Counted from the stretch's first letter, positions 23,448 to 32,783 are shown. The stretch: DNA of 64,000 bases from Spirochaetales bacterium (GCA_018433865.1 JAHDQJ010000004.1:1-64000); one strand, 5' to 3'. The notes: generated from the letters alone by a model not told the origin. Translations and numbers: made by a program.

Positions 23448-24554
23448 ATGGGTTTGAATTGCGGTATCGTCGGCTTGCCGAATGTGGGCAAGTCCACCAT
23501 CTTCTCAGCACTTTCCAGCGCTCCCGCAGAGGCAGCGAATTATCCGTTTTGCACCATAGATCCCAATATCGGCATGGTGAGCGTGCCCGACAAGCGACTT
23601 GATCGGATCGTCGACCTGATCCCCACGAAACGGGTCGTTCCCGCTACTGTCGAGTTCGTCGATATCGCAGGGTTGGTCGCAGGAGCATCGAAGGGCGAGG
23701 GTCTGGGAAACCGTTTCCTCGGATCCATCCGCGAGGTGGGAGTGCTCGTGCACGTCGTGCGCTGTTTCGAGAATCCCGACATCATCCACGTTGCCAATCA
23801 GATCGATCCCGCGAGTGACATCGAGACGATCAACATAGAACTCGCGTTGGCAGACCTCGAGACGGTGGAGAAACGGTACCAGAAGGTATCGAAGGCGAAC
23901 CGGCTCGACAAGGAGGCGGCGAAACAGGCCGCCCAGGTGATGCCGATCCTCGAATCCTTGCGCGAGACACTCGGCAATGGAGGGGCGGCACGAAGCCTCG
24001 GTTTCGGCGAAGAGGAGAAGAAGCTGATCAGCGACCTGCACCTGATCACCCTCAAGCCGATGATCTATGTGTGCAACGTCGATGAGGAGAGCATCCTCGA
24101 GGAGAATGATCACGTGCGCGTCGTCCGGGAGATCGCCAGTCGTGAGGGAGCCGAGACGGTGGTGATCTGCGGCAAGATCGAAGCGGAAATCGCCGCGCTC
24201 GATACCCAGGATGAGCGCGATGAGTTCCTCGAGGCCGTCGGATTGGATGAGTCTGGACTCAACCGACTGATCCACTCAGGGTACAGGACCTTGGGCTTGC
24301 GTACGTTCTTCACCGCCGGGAGCGATGAGGACCGTGCATGGACATTCCGCGCGGGAGACAAGGCTCCCCAGGCTGCGGGGGTGATCCATACCGACTTCGA
24401 GAAGGGCTTCATCAAGGCCGAGGTGTACCACTGTGACGACCTGTTCACCTACGGAAGCGAACAGAAGGTCAAGGAAGCGGGGAAGCTGCGGATCGAGGGC
24501 AAGGAGTATGAAGTGCGCGATGGGGACATCATGCACTTCAGGTTCAACGTCTGA
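23448..24554 (+). CDS. ychF: Redox-regulated ATPase YchF (OLA1)
   Basis: A 368-residue Obg-family protein that prefers ATP over GTP and binds ribosomes. G1 is GLPNVGKST, G3 is DIAGLVAGASKGEGLGN, and the G4 position is NVDE instead of NKxD, the known cause of ATP preference. A coiled segment and the C-terminal TGS domain (EGKEYEVRDGDIMHFRFNV region, here named by its end DIMHFRFNV) complete the family layout. Start: ATG with AAAGAGG upstream. The stop codon is directly followed by the stop of the convergent lipoprotein gene, with no gap. Confidence 0.96.
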   Translation: MGLNCGIVGLPNVGKSTIFSALSSAPAEAANYPFCTIDPNIGMVSVPDKRLDRIVDLIPTKRVVPATVEFVDIAGLVAGASKGEGLGNRFLGSIREVGVLVHVVRCFENPDIIHVANQIDPASDIETINIELALADLETVEKRYQKVSKANRLDKEAAKQAAQVMPILESLRETLGNGGAARSLGFGEEEKKLISDLHLITLKPMIYVCNVDEESILEENDHVRVVREIASREGAETVVICGKIEAEIAALDTQDERDEFLEAVGLDESGLNRLIHSGYRTLGLRTFFTAGSDEDRAWTFRAGDKAPQAAGVIHTDFEKGFIKAEVYHCDDLFTYGSEQKVKEAGKLRIEGKEYEVRDGDIMHFRFNV

Positions 24555-25286
24555 TCACCATGTCGCGCTGAATGTGATCGGATCGGAGAGCAACAGGAAG
24601 TCGATCAGGGGAATGTCGAACCTGATCGAGTTCGGGCTCTCTTTCACACCTCCGGAGAAGCTCTTGATCGGGCTCGGAGTGGTGAGCCGGAGGCTGATGA
24701 CGCTGTCGTCGATCGCAGGAGGACCTTCCTCGCCGAGGATATAGCTGATCATGTCCAGATACTCCTCTTCGCTCATCCCCTCGTTGTACAGGGGCCCGAA
24801 GGTCTCGAAATTGGGGTCGGCGAGGAACGGGATCATGCGCGCGAGCTGGGGATAATTGTTGATGTCGAGGAAGATCGAGAGGGTGGTATCCGTTTTCGAT
24901 TGCGTGACGCGCACGATGGACTGCGGCTCGCGGCGGTTCAGGTCCTTCAGCAGGTCTTCGAGACTGCTGAACGTGAAGTCGATGAAATAGCCGTTTCCCC
25001 CGATCTTCGCCGAGGCGACGTTGGTCGCGCTGGGAGTCTCGTGCAGCTGCCCGACGAAGTCGTCGATGCTCGCATCCATGATGGATGTGGTGCGCTCCTC
25101 GGGTGAGAACGGTTCGAAATCCTCAAGGACGGTGAGGAAGAAGTCATAGACATAGAGGTCGGTAGTCGCCCATCCCGAACGGTTCCGGGTCATGCTGATG
25201 CCCTGTTGCAGGACACAACCGCTGAACGAAATTATGGCAAGTACGACCGCTGACGCGCACATCATGCGCAAACCTCTTGTGCTCAT
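24555..25286 (-). CDS. Lipoprotein of unknown function
   Basis: A 243-residue protein with a type II signal peptide: a hydrophobic stretch and lipobox FSGC at about residues 21-24. The mature part is acidic and soluble-looking, with SLEDLLKDLN and a region DISYILGEEGPP-like near the middle; no family is recognised. Start: ATG with AAAGGAG 8 nt upstream; a longer frame to 25340 lacks any signal. It lies 60 nt downstream of the radical SAM gene on the same strand, so it could be the last gene of that operon. It is convergent with ychF. Confidence 0.75.
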   Translation of the reverse strand: MSTRGLRMMCASAVVLAIISFSGCVLQQGISMTRNRSGWATTDLYVYDFFLTVLEDFEPFSPEERTTSIMDASIDDFVGQLHETPSATNVASAKIGGNGYFIDFTFSSLEDLLKDLNRREPQSIVRVTQSKTDTTLSIFLDINNYPQLARMIPFLADPNFETFGPLYNEGMSEEEYLDMISYILGEEGPPAIDDSVISLRLTTPSPIKSFSGGVKESPNSIRFDIPLIDFLLLSDPITFSATW

Positions 25287-25348
25287 CGGAACGACTCCTT
25301 TTGCATACTGTAGACCAGGGCATGCCTGCCGGGCAAGCAAAACCTACG

Positions 25349-26998
25349 TTATCCCATCATCGGTTCCACGAACAGTACCCCGTCCTCCATGAATATCCAA
25401 TAGGGTTGCGCTTCCTCCGCTGCCGGGTACGTGCTGACGAACTCATCCAGCTGCATGGTGTCCAAAAGTGCGAGCTGGTCGGCATCGTGGCTCAGGTAGA
25501 CCACCGGACTCTCACCGGTCTGCTGAAGGTGCGAGATTCCCTGGTGCAGCTCCATGAATCCGAGCAGCGCGGGAAGGAGTTCCTCCCGTCCGTGCTTCTG
25601 ATACAGGGCGCGGATGAAACGGTCCTGGATGCTGAACACATCCTCATCCTCTTCCTCCGGAAACTGTTGGAGGTACTCGGCGAAAGAGTCGAGCAATTCG
25701 ACCGGGCGGAGCGAAAGGCCCGAACAGGCCGCTTGGAACCACATCACCGCCTGACCCGTCGTATAGAAGAGGTCGCACGCCTCCTTCAATCGCAGTGCAC
25801 GAGCGATGTCGGTCTCATTCATGGTGGGACTTTCGAGCAACAGGTAGGGACTTCCCGTCTGGTGCCTGAGCTGCAAGGATCCGGCATCCTCGGCAAGCTG
25901 CGTGCCGGGAAGCAACGCAAGGAGGAAGATGTCGAGATTGCTCGGCTTGCAGGAAATCGCGAAGTCGAGGCTCTCCCGGAAACTTTCCAAGGTATCGTGC
26001 GGCAGCCCGATGATCAGGTCGAGACCGAATACTACCCCGTGGCTGTTCAACAGCGCGATCTTCTCGGCAAACACCTTGGGGTCGAACCGTCTCCCGATGG
26101 CCCGCAACACCTGTGGGGAGCTGCTCTGCAAGCCGATCTGCAACGAACAATGCACTTGCCCGAACAGTCGGGCCGTCTCTTCCTCAAGCAATTCCGCACG
26201 GACTTCGAACGTGAAGTGCATGGTCGCCGGTGCACGCCGGGCCAGAAGGGTGAGCATGCGGACCGTGCGCTTGCGATCCATGTTGAACGTAGGGTCCAAC
26301 ACGAATACATGGGGGACCTCCGCGTTGATGAGCAACTCGAGTTCCCGTTCGATCCGTTCGTCGGGATATTGGCGGACGAGGCGGCTTCCCCTCGACTCGA
26401 AGCAGAACGCACAGTGGTAGGGACACCCCCTGGTCATCTCCCACAACACTCCCGGATACCGGGTGGGATCGGCCGTCCCGGCAAGCAATGGTGAGGCCAA
26501 CAGCGAAAGGTCCTGAGGATAGCAGGGGAGGGCTGCCATGTTGGTGGGACTCAGGATTCCCGGGCCATCTGCGGACAATCCGTCTGCAAGTCGTGCCACG
26601 GCACCGACGACCGACTCCTCTCCCTCGCCCAAGACGATGAAGTGTACACCCATGCCGAGCAGCTCGATTCCCTTGGCACCCGCTTCCGGTCCTCCGGCGA
26701 AGAGCGTCACATCGGGGGCGATGCGGCCCAACGCGGAGATGAAACGATCGAACCACGCCCTGTTGTAGAGGTAGAGGGAAAGTCCCACGAGCGATGCTCC
26801 TCGCGAGGCAACTTGGGCTGCGGCATCCTCCGGATCATCGGTATCCGCGAGGAAATGATCGAGTGATGAGGTGACCCGATGTGCGGTCCTGGGATCGCTT
26901 CGCAGTGCGGTGAGGATGCAAAGCGCTCCCAAGGGATATGCCATGGGGGAACTTTCTATCGAACACGCGACGAGTACGACTTGAAAGGGGTCACGCAT
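25349..26998 (-). CDS. B12-binding domain radical SAM protein
   Basis: A 549-residue protein. The N-terminal 140 residues form a cobalamin-binding-type Rossmann domain (SLVGLSLYLYNRAWF, then LFAGGPEA), followed by a radical SAM barrel with CPYHCAFC at about 205 and the SAM-binding GLDLIIGLPHDT region. The C-terminal third resembles the DUF4080-type extension. Such proteins methylate or rearrange unactivated carbons, but many have no known substrate. The ATG at 26998 begins one nt after the LiaF-like gene stop, so the genes are co-transcribed; the function in this context is unknown. The B12-binding DxHxxG motif is not evident, so cobalamin may bind base-on or not at all. Confidence 0.85.
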   Translation of the reverse strand: MRDPFQVVLVACSIESSPMAYPLGALCILTALRSDPRTAHRVTSSLDHFLADTDDPEDAAAQVASRGASLVGLSLYLYNRAWFDRFISALGRIAPDVTLFAGGPEAGAKGIELLGMGVHFIVLGEGEESVVGAVARLADGLSADGPGILSPTNMAALPCYPQDLSLLASPLLAGTADPTRYPGVLWEMTRGCPYHCAFCFESRGSRLVRQYPDERIERELELLINAEVPHVFVLDPTFNMDRKRTVRMLTLLARRAPATMHFTFEVRAELLEEETARLFGQVHCSLQIGLQSSSPQVLRAIGRRFDPKVFAEKIALLNSHGVVFGLDLIIGLPHDTLESFRESLDFAISCKPSNLDIFLLALLPGTQLAEDAGSLQLRHQTGSPYLLLESPTMNETDIARALRLKEACDLFYTTGQAVMWFQAACSGLSLRPVELLDSFAEYLQQFPEEEDEDVFSIQDRFIRALYQKHGREELLPALLGFMELHQGISHLQQTGESPVVYLSHDADQLALLDTMQLDEFVSTYPAAEEAQPYWIFMEDGVLFVEPMMG

Positions 26999-26999
26999 G

Positions 27000-27752
27000 T
27001 CAGCTGATATCCACGCCGCCAAAGGCAGCAAGACACCTGACCGTCACGGTCGGCGCACCGAAGACCGCGGGCTTCTTCGTCTTGTTGTCGACACCTCCGA
27101 ACAGCGGGGTCGCCCTTGTCACCACATGAACGTTGGGAGGAAAATGGATGTCTATGCCGCCGAAGACCGCGGAGGCATCGATGACGATATCGTGATCGAT
27201 GCATGCATCGCGCAGGTCGACGGTGAGTCCGCCGAAGAGTGCGAACATCGTACACCCGTCGAGATTTCCCGAAGCGTTACGGATCTCCTGGCCTGCGAAT
27301 ACAGCTGTATAGCTCGGATTGTCTGAATCGTCGGTCTTCCTCGGTCCTTCGTTCCTCTTGGCACTCTCCTGCCGAGGTTCCCGGTGCGGTTGTTCGTAGG
27401 TGCGTCCCGCCTGCTCGGACGTATCGGGATCGCGCTGTTGCTGCCGGGGATTAAAGATGAACAGGAGCCCGAAACCGATGATCGCGGCTCCGACGACATA
27501 CTTGGTATCGAACCAATCGGGAATCCAGTTCCTCTGTTCGGCAAGCAACCATGCGCCGAGGACAAGCAGTCCGAAGTTCCACGGACCCACGCCGGTACCG
27601 CTGATGGAGATGATCGCGACGAGGATGATGGGGACGGCCCACCATCCGGTGAAGAAGAGCGAGAACTCTATCCCCGCGGCTTTCAATATCAGGTTGAGCC
27701 CGACGAACACGATGATCAGGCCGACAACCAACTTGGCAGTATTGTGTCTCAT
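27000..27752 (-). CDS. LiaF-like membrane protein (cell-envelope stress family)
   Basis: A 250-residue protein with three or more hydrophobic segments in the first 105 residues, a polar proline/arginine-rich linker, and a C-terminal beta-rich domain with repeated glycine motifs (FGGLTVDL, FGGIDIHFP, FGGVDN, FGGVDIS). This matches the LiaF/YvqF family (DUF5668-type N-terminus plus DUF2154-like C-terminus), whose best-known member restrains the LiaRS envelope-stress system. No LiaS/LiaR pair is next to it. Start: ATG with no Shine-Dalgarno but a CACAAT box 7 nt upstream, so the mRNA is predicted leaderless. It leads an operon with the radical SAM gene. Confidence 0.8.
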   Translation of the reverse strand: MRHNTAKLVVGLIIVFVGLNLILKAAGIEFSLFFTGWWAVPIILVAIISISGTGVGPWNFGLLVLGAWLLAEQRNWIPDWFDTKYVVGAAIIGFGLLFIFNPRQQQRDPDTSEQAGRTYEQPHREPRQESAKRNEGPRKTDDSDNPSYTAVFAGQEIRNASGNLDGCTMFALFGGLTVDLRDACIDHDIVIDASAVFGGIDIHFPPNVHVVTRATPLFGGVDNKTKKPAVFGAPTVTVRCLAAFGGVDIS

Positions 27753-27759
27753 GCATCAC

Positions 27760-27820
27760 ATTGTGGCGACATGGCACGCTGGTGTCAATCGTTGACAAAA
27801 CCCCGGCCACTTCCTATAAC
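27760..27820. promoter_or_regulatory. Symmetric divergent promoters of the LiaF-like gene and topA
   Basis: TGTCAA-TCG-TTGACA (27783-27797) is a perfect inverted repeat in which each arm is a consensus -35. Minus strand: TTGACA, 17 nt, CACAAT (27760-27765), ending 7 nt before the LiaF-like ATG. Plus strand: TTGACA, 17 nt, TATAAC (27815-27820), about 60 nt before topA. Confidence 0.75.
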
Positions 27821-27879
27821 TGTAGTTCCTGCGTGGTCGCGCTTCGGTTTGCCGGCGGCGCTCGATAAGGACGGTTCCC

Positions 27880-30450
27880 ATGGCGAAAAAGCAGAATCAA
27901 GAGAGCAAGACGCTGATCATCGTCGAGTCTCCCACCAAGGCGAGGACGATCAAGAAGTTCCTCCCGGGAGATTGTACGGTCATTGCGTGCAACGGACACG
28001 TGAGGGACCTCCCCCCGACGGACCTGGCGATCGATGTGGCCCGGGGATACGAGCCGAAGTATGTGATCTCCAAGGGAAAAGAAAAGATCATCAAGGAACT
28101 CAAGAGCGAATTGGCGACCAGTACCCAGTTGCTGCTCGCGACCGATGAGGATCGCGAGGGTGAGAGCATCTCTTGGCACTTGCTCGAGCTGCTGAAACCC
28201 AAGGTACCGTACAAGCGGATGGTATTCCACGAGATCACCAAGAAGGCGATCCTCCATGCGTTGGAACATGGGAGGGAGCTGGACATGGACCTGGTGAATG
28301 CACAGGAGGCACGGCGGGTTCTCGACCGTCTTTATGGCTACACGATCTCGCCGCTGCTCTGGAGGAAGATCGGACAGAAGAATCTCTCCGCAGGCCGGGT
28401 GCAGAGCCCGGGATTGCGCATGGTCGTACAACGGGAACGCCAACGCATCCGGTTTGTCACTGCCGAATACTGGGACCTGAAGGCCTCGTTGTCCAAGGAG
28501 GGTGATTCCGTATCTTTCGAGGCGAAACTTGAGTCGGTCGATGGTGTAAGGATTGCTACCGGAAAGGATTTCAATGCAGATACCGGTTCTCTGGGACATC
28601 ATAAGAACGTAATGCTCCTTGATGAAGTGAAAGCAAGGGAACTTGCCGGACGACTGCAGACGGCCAGCTGGCGCGTGGTGTCGGTCGAGGAGAAAGAACG
28701 CAAGCAACGTCCGTCCCCGCCGTTCATCACCTCCACGTTGCAGCAGGAAGGGAGCAGGAAACTGCACCTGAGCGCGAAGGAGACGATGCGCGTCGCCCAG
28801 AAACTCTATGAGAGCGGATTGATCACCTACATGCGGACCGACTCGCCTTCGCTCAGCCAGGAGGGTATCAGGGGGGCACGCGATGCGGCGGGCTCGTTGT
28901 TCGGTCTTGACTATCTCTCTGCCTCCCCCCGCCAGTATGCTGCCAAAAGTTCCTCCGCCCAGGAAGCCCACGAAGCGATCAGGCCCGCTGGTGACAGTTT
29001 CGTCCACCCCGACAGCTCAGGCTTGCACGGAGTGGAGAAGGCGCTCTATGACCTGATCTGGAAACGGACGCTCGCGAGCCAGATGGCCGAGGCGGTCAAG
29101 GCTTCCACGGTGGTGAAGATACAGTCCGACGACACGATCTTCAGCGCCACGGGGAACAGGATACTCTTCCCGGGATTCATCAGGGTCTATGTCGAGGGAA
29201 AGGATGACCCCGAATCGGCCCTCGAGGATACCGAAAGCTTGCTCCCCGAGCTTTCGGCCGAGATGGCGCTGCATCTTGCGGCGATCGAACCGCTGTCCCA
29301 TGAGACGAAACCTCCCGCCAGGTTCACCGAGGCGACCTTGGTCCAGGAATTGGAAAAGCAGGGAATCGGCAGGCCTTCCACCTATGCGACGATCATCGAC
29401 AAGCTGTTCGAGAAAAAGTATGTGGTGAAAGACGGATCGGCCCTGGTTCCCACGTTCATCGGCTTCGCGGTGGTACAGCTGCTCGAGCGCAACTTCACCG
29501 ATCTCGTGGAGTATGAGTTCACCTCGAGGATGGAGGATGGCCTTGATGCGATCGCCGAGGGAAGAGCCAACAGACTCGACTTCCTCACCTCCTTCTATGA
29601 GGGGGATGAAGGATTGCAGCAGGAGGTCGAGCGAAAGTTCGCGCAGATCAAGCCGAGCGATGCGAAACGAGTCGAACTTCCTCAGATCCCTCCCGACTAT
29701 TCGGTACTGATCGGAAAGTTCGGTCCCTATGTCGCGAAGCCGGGACAGGGTGAGGAGGAAAACTCGACCACCAGCATCCCCGCCCATATCCATCCGGGAA
29801 CTCTCACGCCTGAAGCGCTGGAGAACCTCTTCACGAAGAAGGAGAACGGAGCGGATGGTCCCGAGCCGATAGGAACGGACCCCATCTCAGATCTTCCCAT
29901 CTACCTGTTCGACGGAAAGTTCGGCATGTTCTTCCAGCTCGGTCTCGGCTCCGAAAAGAATCAGAAGCCGAAGCGGTGGACGGTCCCGAAGGGTGTTGAT
30001 CCGAGTACGATGACTGTCGATGAGATCTCACCGTATCTTCATCTGCCCAGGACGATCGGCACGCATCCCGAGTCGGGCAAGCCCGTGATCTCCTCGATCG
30101 GAAAGTACGGTCCCTATGTGGGATGCGACGGTGAGTTCAGGTCCATCAAGAGCGTGAAGGACGTGCTCTCCATCACGCTCGAGCAGGCGTTGTCACTCCT
30201 CGCAGCACCCAAGCCGGGGAGAGGGGGAAAGGCGAAGGGGGCGAAGGCGAGTGCCGAGCCGGTGAAGTCCTTCGGTGAGCTCGACGGTGAACCTTTGGCA
30301 GTCCACAACGGAAAATACGGATTCTACGGAAAATGGGGAAAACTCAACTTCCCGCTTCCGAAAGAGATGAAGAAGGATGCTTCGGCCCTGGAGAGTCTCA
30401 CGATGGAGATGATGGAGCAGCTTGCCCGCAGCAAGAAGGAAGAGTCCTGA
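27880..30450 (+). CDS. topA: DNA topoisomerase I
   Basis: An 856-residue type IA topoisomerase that relaxes negative supercoils. The TOPRIM domain has ATDEDREGE (near residue 90) and the catalytic tyrosine is Tyr317 in ITYMRTDS. After the core, the C-terminus carries Topo_C repeats with GKFGPYV, GKFGMFF and GKYGPYVGC plus an alanine/lysine-rich segment; the four-cysteine zinc fingers of E. coli TopA are absent. Start: ATG with AAGGACGG upstream. Promoter as described at 27760-27820. The end overlaps a small bidirectional hairpin shared with the PAP2 gene. Confidence 0.96.
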   Translation: MAKKQNQESKTLIIVESPTKARTIKKFLPGDCTVIACNGHVRDLPPTDLAIDVARGYEPKYVISKGKEKIIKELKSELATSTQLLLATDEDREGESISWHLLELLKPKVPYKRMVFHEITKKAILHALEHGRELDMDLVNAQEARRVLDRLYGYTISPLLWRKIGQKNLSAGRVQSPGLRMVVQRERQRIRFVTAEYWDLKASLSKEGDSVSFEAKLESVDGVRIATGKDFNADTGSLGHHKNVMLLDEVKARELAGRLQTASWRVVSVEEKERKQRPSPPFITSTLQQEGSRKLHLSAKETMRVAQKLYESGLITYMRTDSPSLSQEGIRGARDAAGSLFGLDYLSASPRQYAAKSSSAQEAHEAIRPAGDSFVHPDSSGLHGVEKALYDLIWKRTLASQMAEAVKASTVVKIQSDDTIFSATGNRILFPGFIRVYVEGKDDPESALEDTESLLPELSAEMALHLAAIEPLSHETKPPARFTEATLVQELEKQGIGRPSTYATIIDKLFEKKYVVKDGSALVPTFIGFAVVQLLERNFTDLVEYEFTSRMEDGLDAIAEGRANRLDFLTSFYEGDEGLQQEVERKFAQIKPSDAKRVELPQIPPDYSVLIGKFGPYVAKPGQGEEENSTTSIPAHIHPGTLTPEALENLFTKKENGADGPEPIGTDPISDLPIYLFDGKFGMFFQLGLGSEKNQKPKRWTVPKGVDPSTMTVDEISPYLHLPRTIGTHPESGKPVISSIGKYGPYVGCDGEFRSIKSVKDVLSITLEQALSLLAAPKPGRGGKAKGAKASAEPVKSFGELDGEPLAVHNGKYGFYGKWGKLNFPLPKEMKKDASALESLTMEMMEQLARSKKEES

Positions 30451-30461
30451 GAACGGACTCT
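30441..30461. terminator. Small hairpin between topA and the PAP2 gene
   Basis: AGAGTCC and GGACTCT form a 7-bp stem over the topA stop codon, immediately adjacent to the convergent PAP2 stop. There is no U-tract. Confidence 0.4.
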
Positions 30462-31367
30462 TCACGTGCGTTCGAACAGCCTGTGCGAGCCGATTTTGAT
30501 CCTGCTGCCGAGATAGGGGTAGAGCGCAGTCGCCCACAGTCCGACCAACAGGTACCGCAGCACGGTCACCGCAAGGTGGTCCCCGAGTACCGCCTTGAGT
30601 CCCTGGATTCCGAGCAGGACGACCACACCGAGCACATAGCGCAGGATCTTGATCGGAACCGTACCGTCGGTCACATAGGAAATCTTCCGTTCTTCCCAGG
30701 CAAATCCAAGGTACCCCCCGCCGGCAAGCGCGAACAGTTTCAGCGGATCCATGAATGCGACAGGATCGGCCACATGGGATGCGATGAGGATCGCGATGAG
30801 GATCGCAATCAGCGCGGAGACGGCTCCCGTCATGACAGAGAAGCGCCAGAGAGCCTCCTTCCGGTCATACAGCCGGTCGAACCATCCGAAGAGCACGACA
30901 GTCACCGTGATGCCGAGCGCCAGGCCCGCGAATACGTCGATCGGCCAGTGGACGCCCAAGTACATCCTGGAAATACCGACAAGGAGAATGGCGAGTGCAC
31001 AGAGGATGGAGAGCCACTGTTTCCGGTAGGCAGCAGCGAGTGCGCTGTAGAACGAGGCGGCTCCGGTCGTGTGGCCGCTCGGGAATGAATAGCCGGTAGC
31101 GGTCGCGACGCGTTTGCCTTCGATCGTATCGAGCACCTGGAACGGTCGGGGAGCCTTCACCAATGCCTTGAGTACGCTCATGCCGATCAGGGAGGTGAAG
31201 AGGGTGCTGAAGATGGCGAACCCGCGTTTCTTCGATGCACACCAGAGAAAACAGGCCACCGCGAGGATGAATACCGTCTCTTCACCGAGCATCGTCATCA
31301 GTTCTACGAGCCGGTCGAGAACCGGAGTGGATATCCTCTGGAAGAATTCCATGATCATCAGTTGCAT
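30462..31367 (-). CDS. PAP2-family membrane phosphatase
   Basis: A 301-residue membrane protein with the three PAP2 acid-phosphatase motifs intact: KALVKAPRP, PSGHT and SRMYLGVHWPIDV. The last histidine and aspartate are the catalytic pair that hydrolyses lipid phosphates (phosphatidic acid, undecaprenyl pyrophosphate or sphingoid phosphates) on the outer face. Six or more hydrophobic segments are present, with an additional C-terminal membrane portion of about 120 residues beyond the usual 200-residue core. Start: ATG with AAGGAGGT seven nt upstream. The exact substrate is unknown. Confidence 0.9.
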   Translation of the reverse strand: MQLMIMEFFQRISTPVLDRLVELMTMLGEETVFILAVACFLWCASKKRGFAIFSTLFTSLIGMSVLKALVKAPRPFQVLDTIEGKRVATATGYSFPSGHTTGAASFYSALAAAYRKQWLSILCALAILLVGISRMYLGVHWPIDVFAGLALGITVTVVLFGWFDRLYDRKEALWRFSVMTGAVSALIAILIAILIASHVADPVAFMDPLKLFALAGGGYLGFAWEERKISYVTDGTVPIKILRYVLGVVVLLGIQGLKAVLGDHLAVTVLRYLLVGLWATALYPYLGSRIKIGSHRLFERT

Positions 31368-31455
31368 CTTCAGGACCTCCTTGGACCGTTGCAGTATAGC
31401 TGAGTACGAGAGGGCCTTCAAGTTTGGAAGTTGGGAAAAAGTGCCGAAAAGGGTG

Positions 31456-31484
31456 TTGACAAAACTTCATCCTTGTTGTAGTTT
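31456..31484 (+). promoter_or_regulatory. Promoter of tRNA-Asp
   Basis: TTGACA, 17 nt, TAGTTT; ends 15 nt before the tRNA 5' end. Confidence 0.75.
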
Positions 31485-31499
31485 CTCCTTGCTACTGAT

Positions 31500-31573
31500 G
31501 AGGGTGTAGCGAAGCTGGTTATCGCGACGGCCTGTCACGCCGTAGATCGCGGGTTCGAGTCCCGTCACTCTCG
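31500..31573 (+). tRNA. tRNA-Asp (GTC)
   Basis: A 74-nt cloverleaf with acceptor GAGGGTG/CACTCTC, anticodon loop CTGTCAC (anticodon GTC), T arm GCGGG-TTCGAGT-CCCGT and discriminator G, as in most tRNA-Asp. CCA is not encoded. Confidence 0.94.
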
Positions 31574-31579
31574 TTCAAG

Positions 31580-31608
31580 ACCGCTCTGGGTGTACCGGAG
31601 CGGTTTTT
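31580..31608 (+). terminator. Terminator of tRNA-Asp
   Basis: ACCGCTC and GAGCGGT form a 7-bp stem followed by TTTTT, directly upstream of mnmA. Confidence 0.8.
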
Positions 31609-31646
31609 CGTTTCTGAAGGACACTCGTCATGAGTGCGGAGGCTGT

Positions 31647-32708
31647 ATGAGAATCTTGGTAGGAATGAGCGGTGGCATCGACTCGTCGGTCGCGGCGCTC
31701 CTCTTGAAGGAGGCGGGACACGAGGTGGTCGGTGTGACCATGTCGATCTGGAGGGAGGGGAATCCCTTCTCCGGTGAGCTCAAGAAGAATGCGTGCTTCG
31801 GGCCGAACGAAGAGGAAGATATCGCGGAGGCACGGCGGATCAGCGGTCTGCTTGGCATCGAATACCACGTGCTCGATTGTGCGAAGGAGTATGAACGGAT
31901 CGTACTTGAGGATTTTCGCAACGAATATCTGGCGGGCAGGACCCCGAACCCCTGCGTCTGGTGCAACAGTCTGATCAAGTTCGGTGCGTTGCCGAAGATC
32001 GCGAGACAGAAGGGGATCGTCTTCGACAAGTTTGCCACGGGACATTATGCCCGCATCTCCCATGAAGGAGGGCGGTGGCTCTTGCGCCAAGCTGCGGACA
32101 AGCGCAAGGACCAGACCTATTTCCTCTACCGGTTGAGCCAGGAACAGCTCTCCGAAGTCCTCTTCCCGCTCGGGGAGCTGAGAAAGGAGGAGGCGAGGGC
32201 CCTGTGCGTGAAGCATGGTTTCTTCAGCGAGACGAAGGAAGAGAGCCAGGACTTCTACAGCGGCGATTACAGCGATCTCTTGCATACCGAACCGAAGAGG
32301 GGTGAGATCGTCGATACTGCTGATACGGTTCTCGGGTACCACGACGGATACTGGAAGTTCACGATCGGACAACGGCGAGGACTTGGCGTGGCCTCGGATC
32401 GGCCCCTCTACGTCCTCTCATTGGATGCACAGCGCAACCGGGTCGTGGTGGGACATGAGGAGCAGACTTTCAAGGATGCCCTCATTGCCGAGCGGTTGAA
32501 CTGGATCGGTGTGGAGAAGCCGGAACTCTCGTGCGAAGTGGAAGCGAAGATCCGCTCCACCGGCACGGCGAGACCGGCGATCGTCGAGGCCTTGGATGAC
32601 GATATGGTCTCCGTACGGTTTGCAGAGGCCCAGAAGGCGGTCACTCCCGGGCAGTCGGTGGTCTTTTATCGCGAGGATGTCGTCCTCGGCGGTGGAGTCA
32701 TTCGCTGA
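31647..32708 (+). CDS. mnmA: tRNA 2-thiouridine(34) synthase MnmA, variant lacking the second catalytic Cys
   Basis: A 353-residue ATP-dependent thiolase that installs 2-thiouridine at U34 of tRNA-Glu, -Gln and -Lys. The PP-loop is SGGIDSS (8-14) and the first cysteine motif is NPCVWCN (Cys103, Cys106). In E. coli-type enzymes a second catalytic cysteine lies in a motif of the ESQDIC kind; here it reads ESQDFY with Tyr204 in its place. A third conserved cysteine (Cys50, in ACFGPNEEED) is present, so Cys50/103/106 could hold an iron-sulphur cluster instead of using the disulphide mechanism. Start: ATG with GGAGG upstream, right after the tRNA-Asp terminator. Confidence 0.92.
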   Translation: MRILVGMSGGIDSSVAALLLKEAGHEVVGVTMSIWREGNPFSGELKKNACFGPNEEEDIAEARRISGLLGIEYHVLDCAKEYERIVLEDFRNEYLAGRTPNPCVWCNSLIKFGALPKIARQKGIVFDKFATGHYARISHEGGRWLLRQAADKRKDQTYFLYRLSQEQLSEVLFPLGELRKEEARALCVKHGFFSETKEESQDFYSGDYSDLLHTEPKRGEIVDTADTVLGYHDGYWKFTIGQRRGLGVASDRPLYVLSLDAQRNRVVVGHEEQTFKDALIAERLNWIGVEKPELSCEVEAKIRSTGTARPAIVEALDDDMVSVRFAEAQKAVTPGQSVVFYREDVVLGGGVIR

Positions 32709-32724
32709 AAGATTCAGAATCTTA

Positions 32725-32753
32725 TTGATTGAGCGGTGCAATCGTGGTTTAAT
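32725..32753 (+). promoter_or_regulatory. Promoter of nagB
   Basis: TTGATT, 17 nt, TTTAAT, about 30 nt before the ATG of nagB. Confidence 0.55.
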
Positions 32754-32783
32754 TTTTCCTGCAGAGATGCAAAGGAGAGACTC

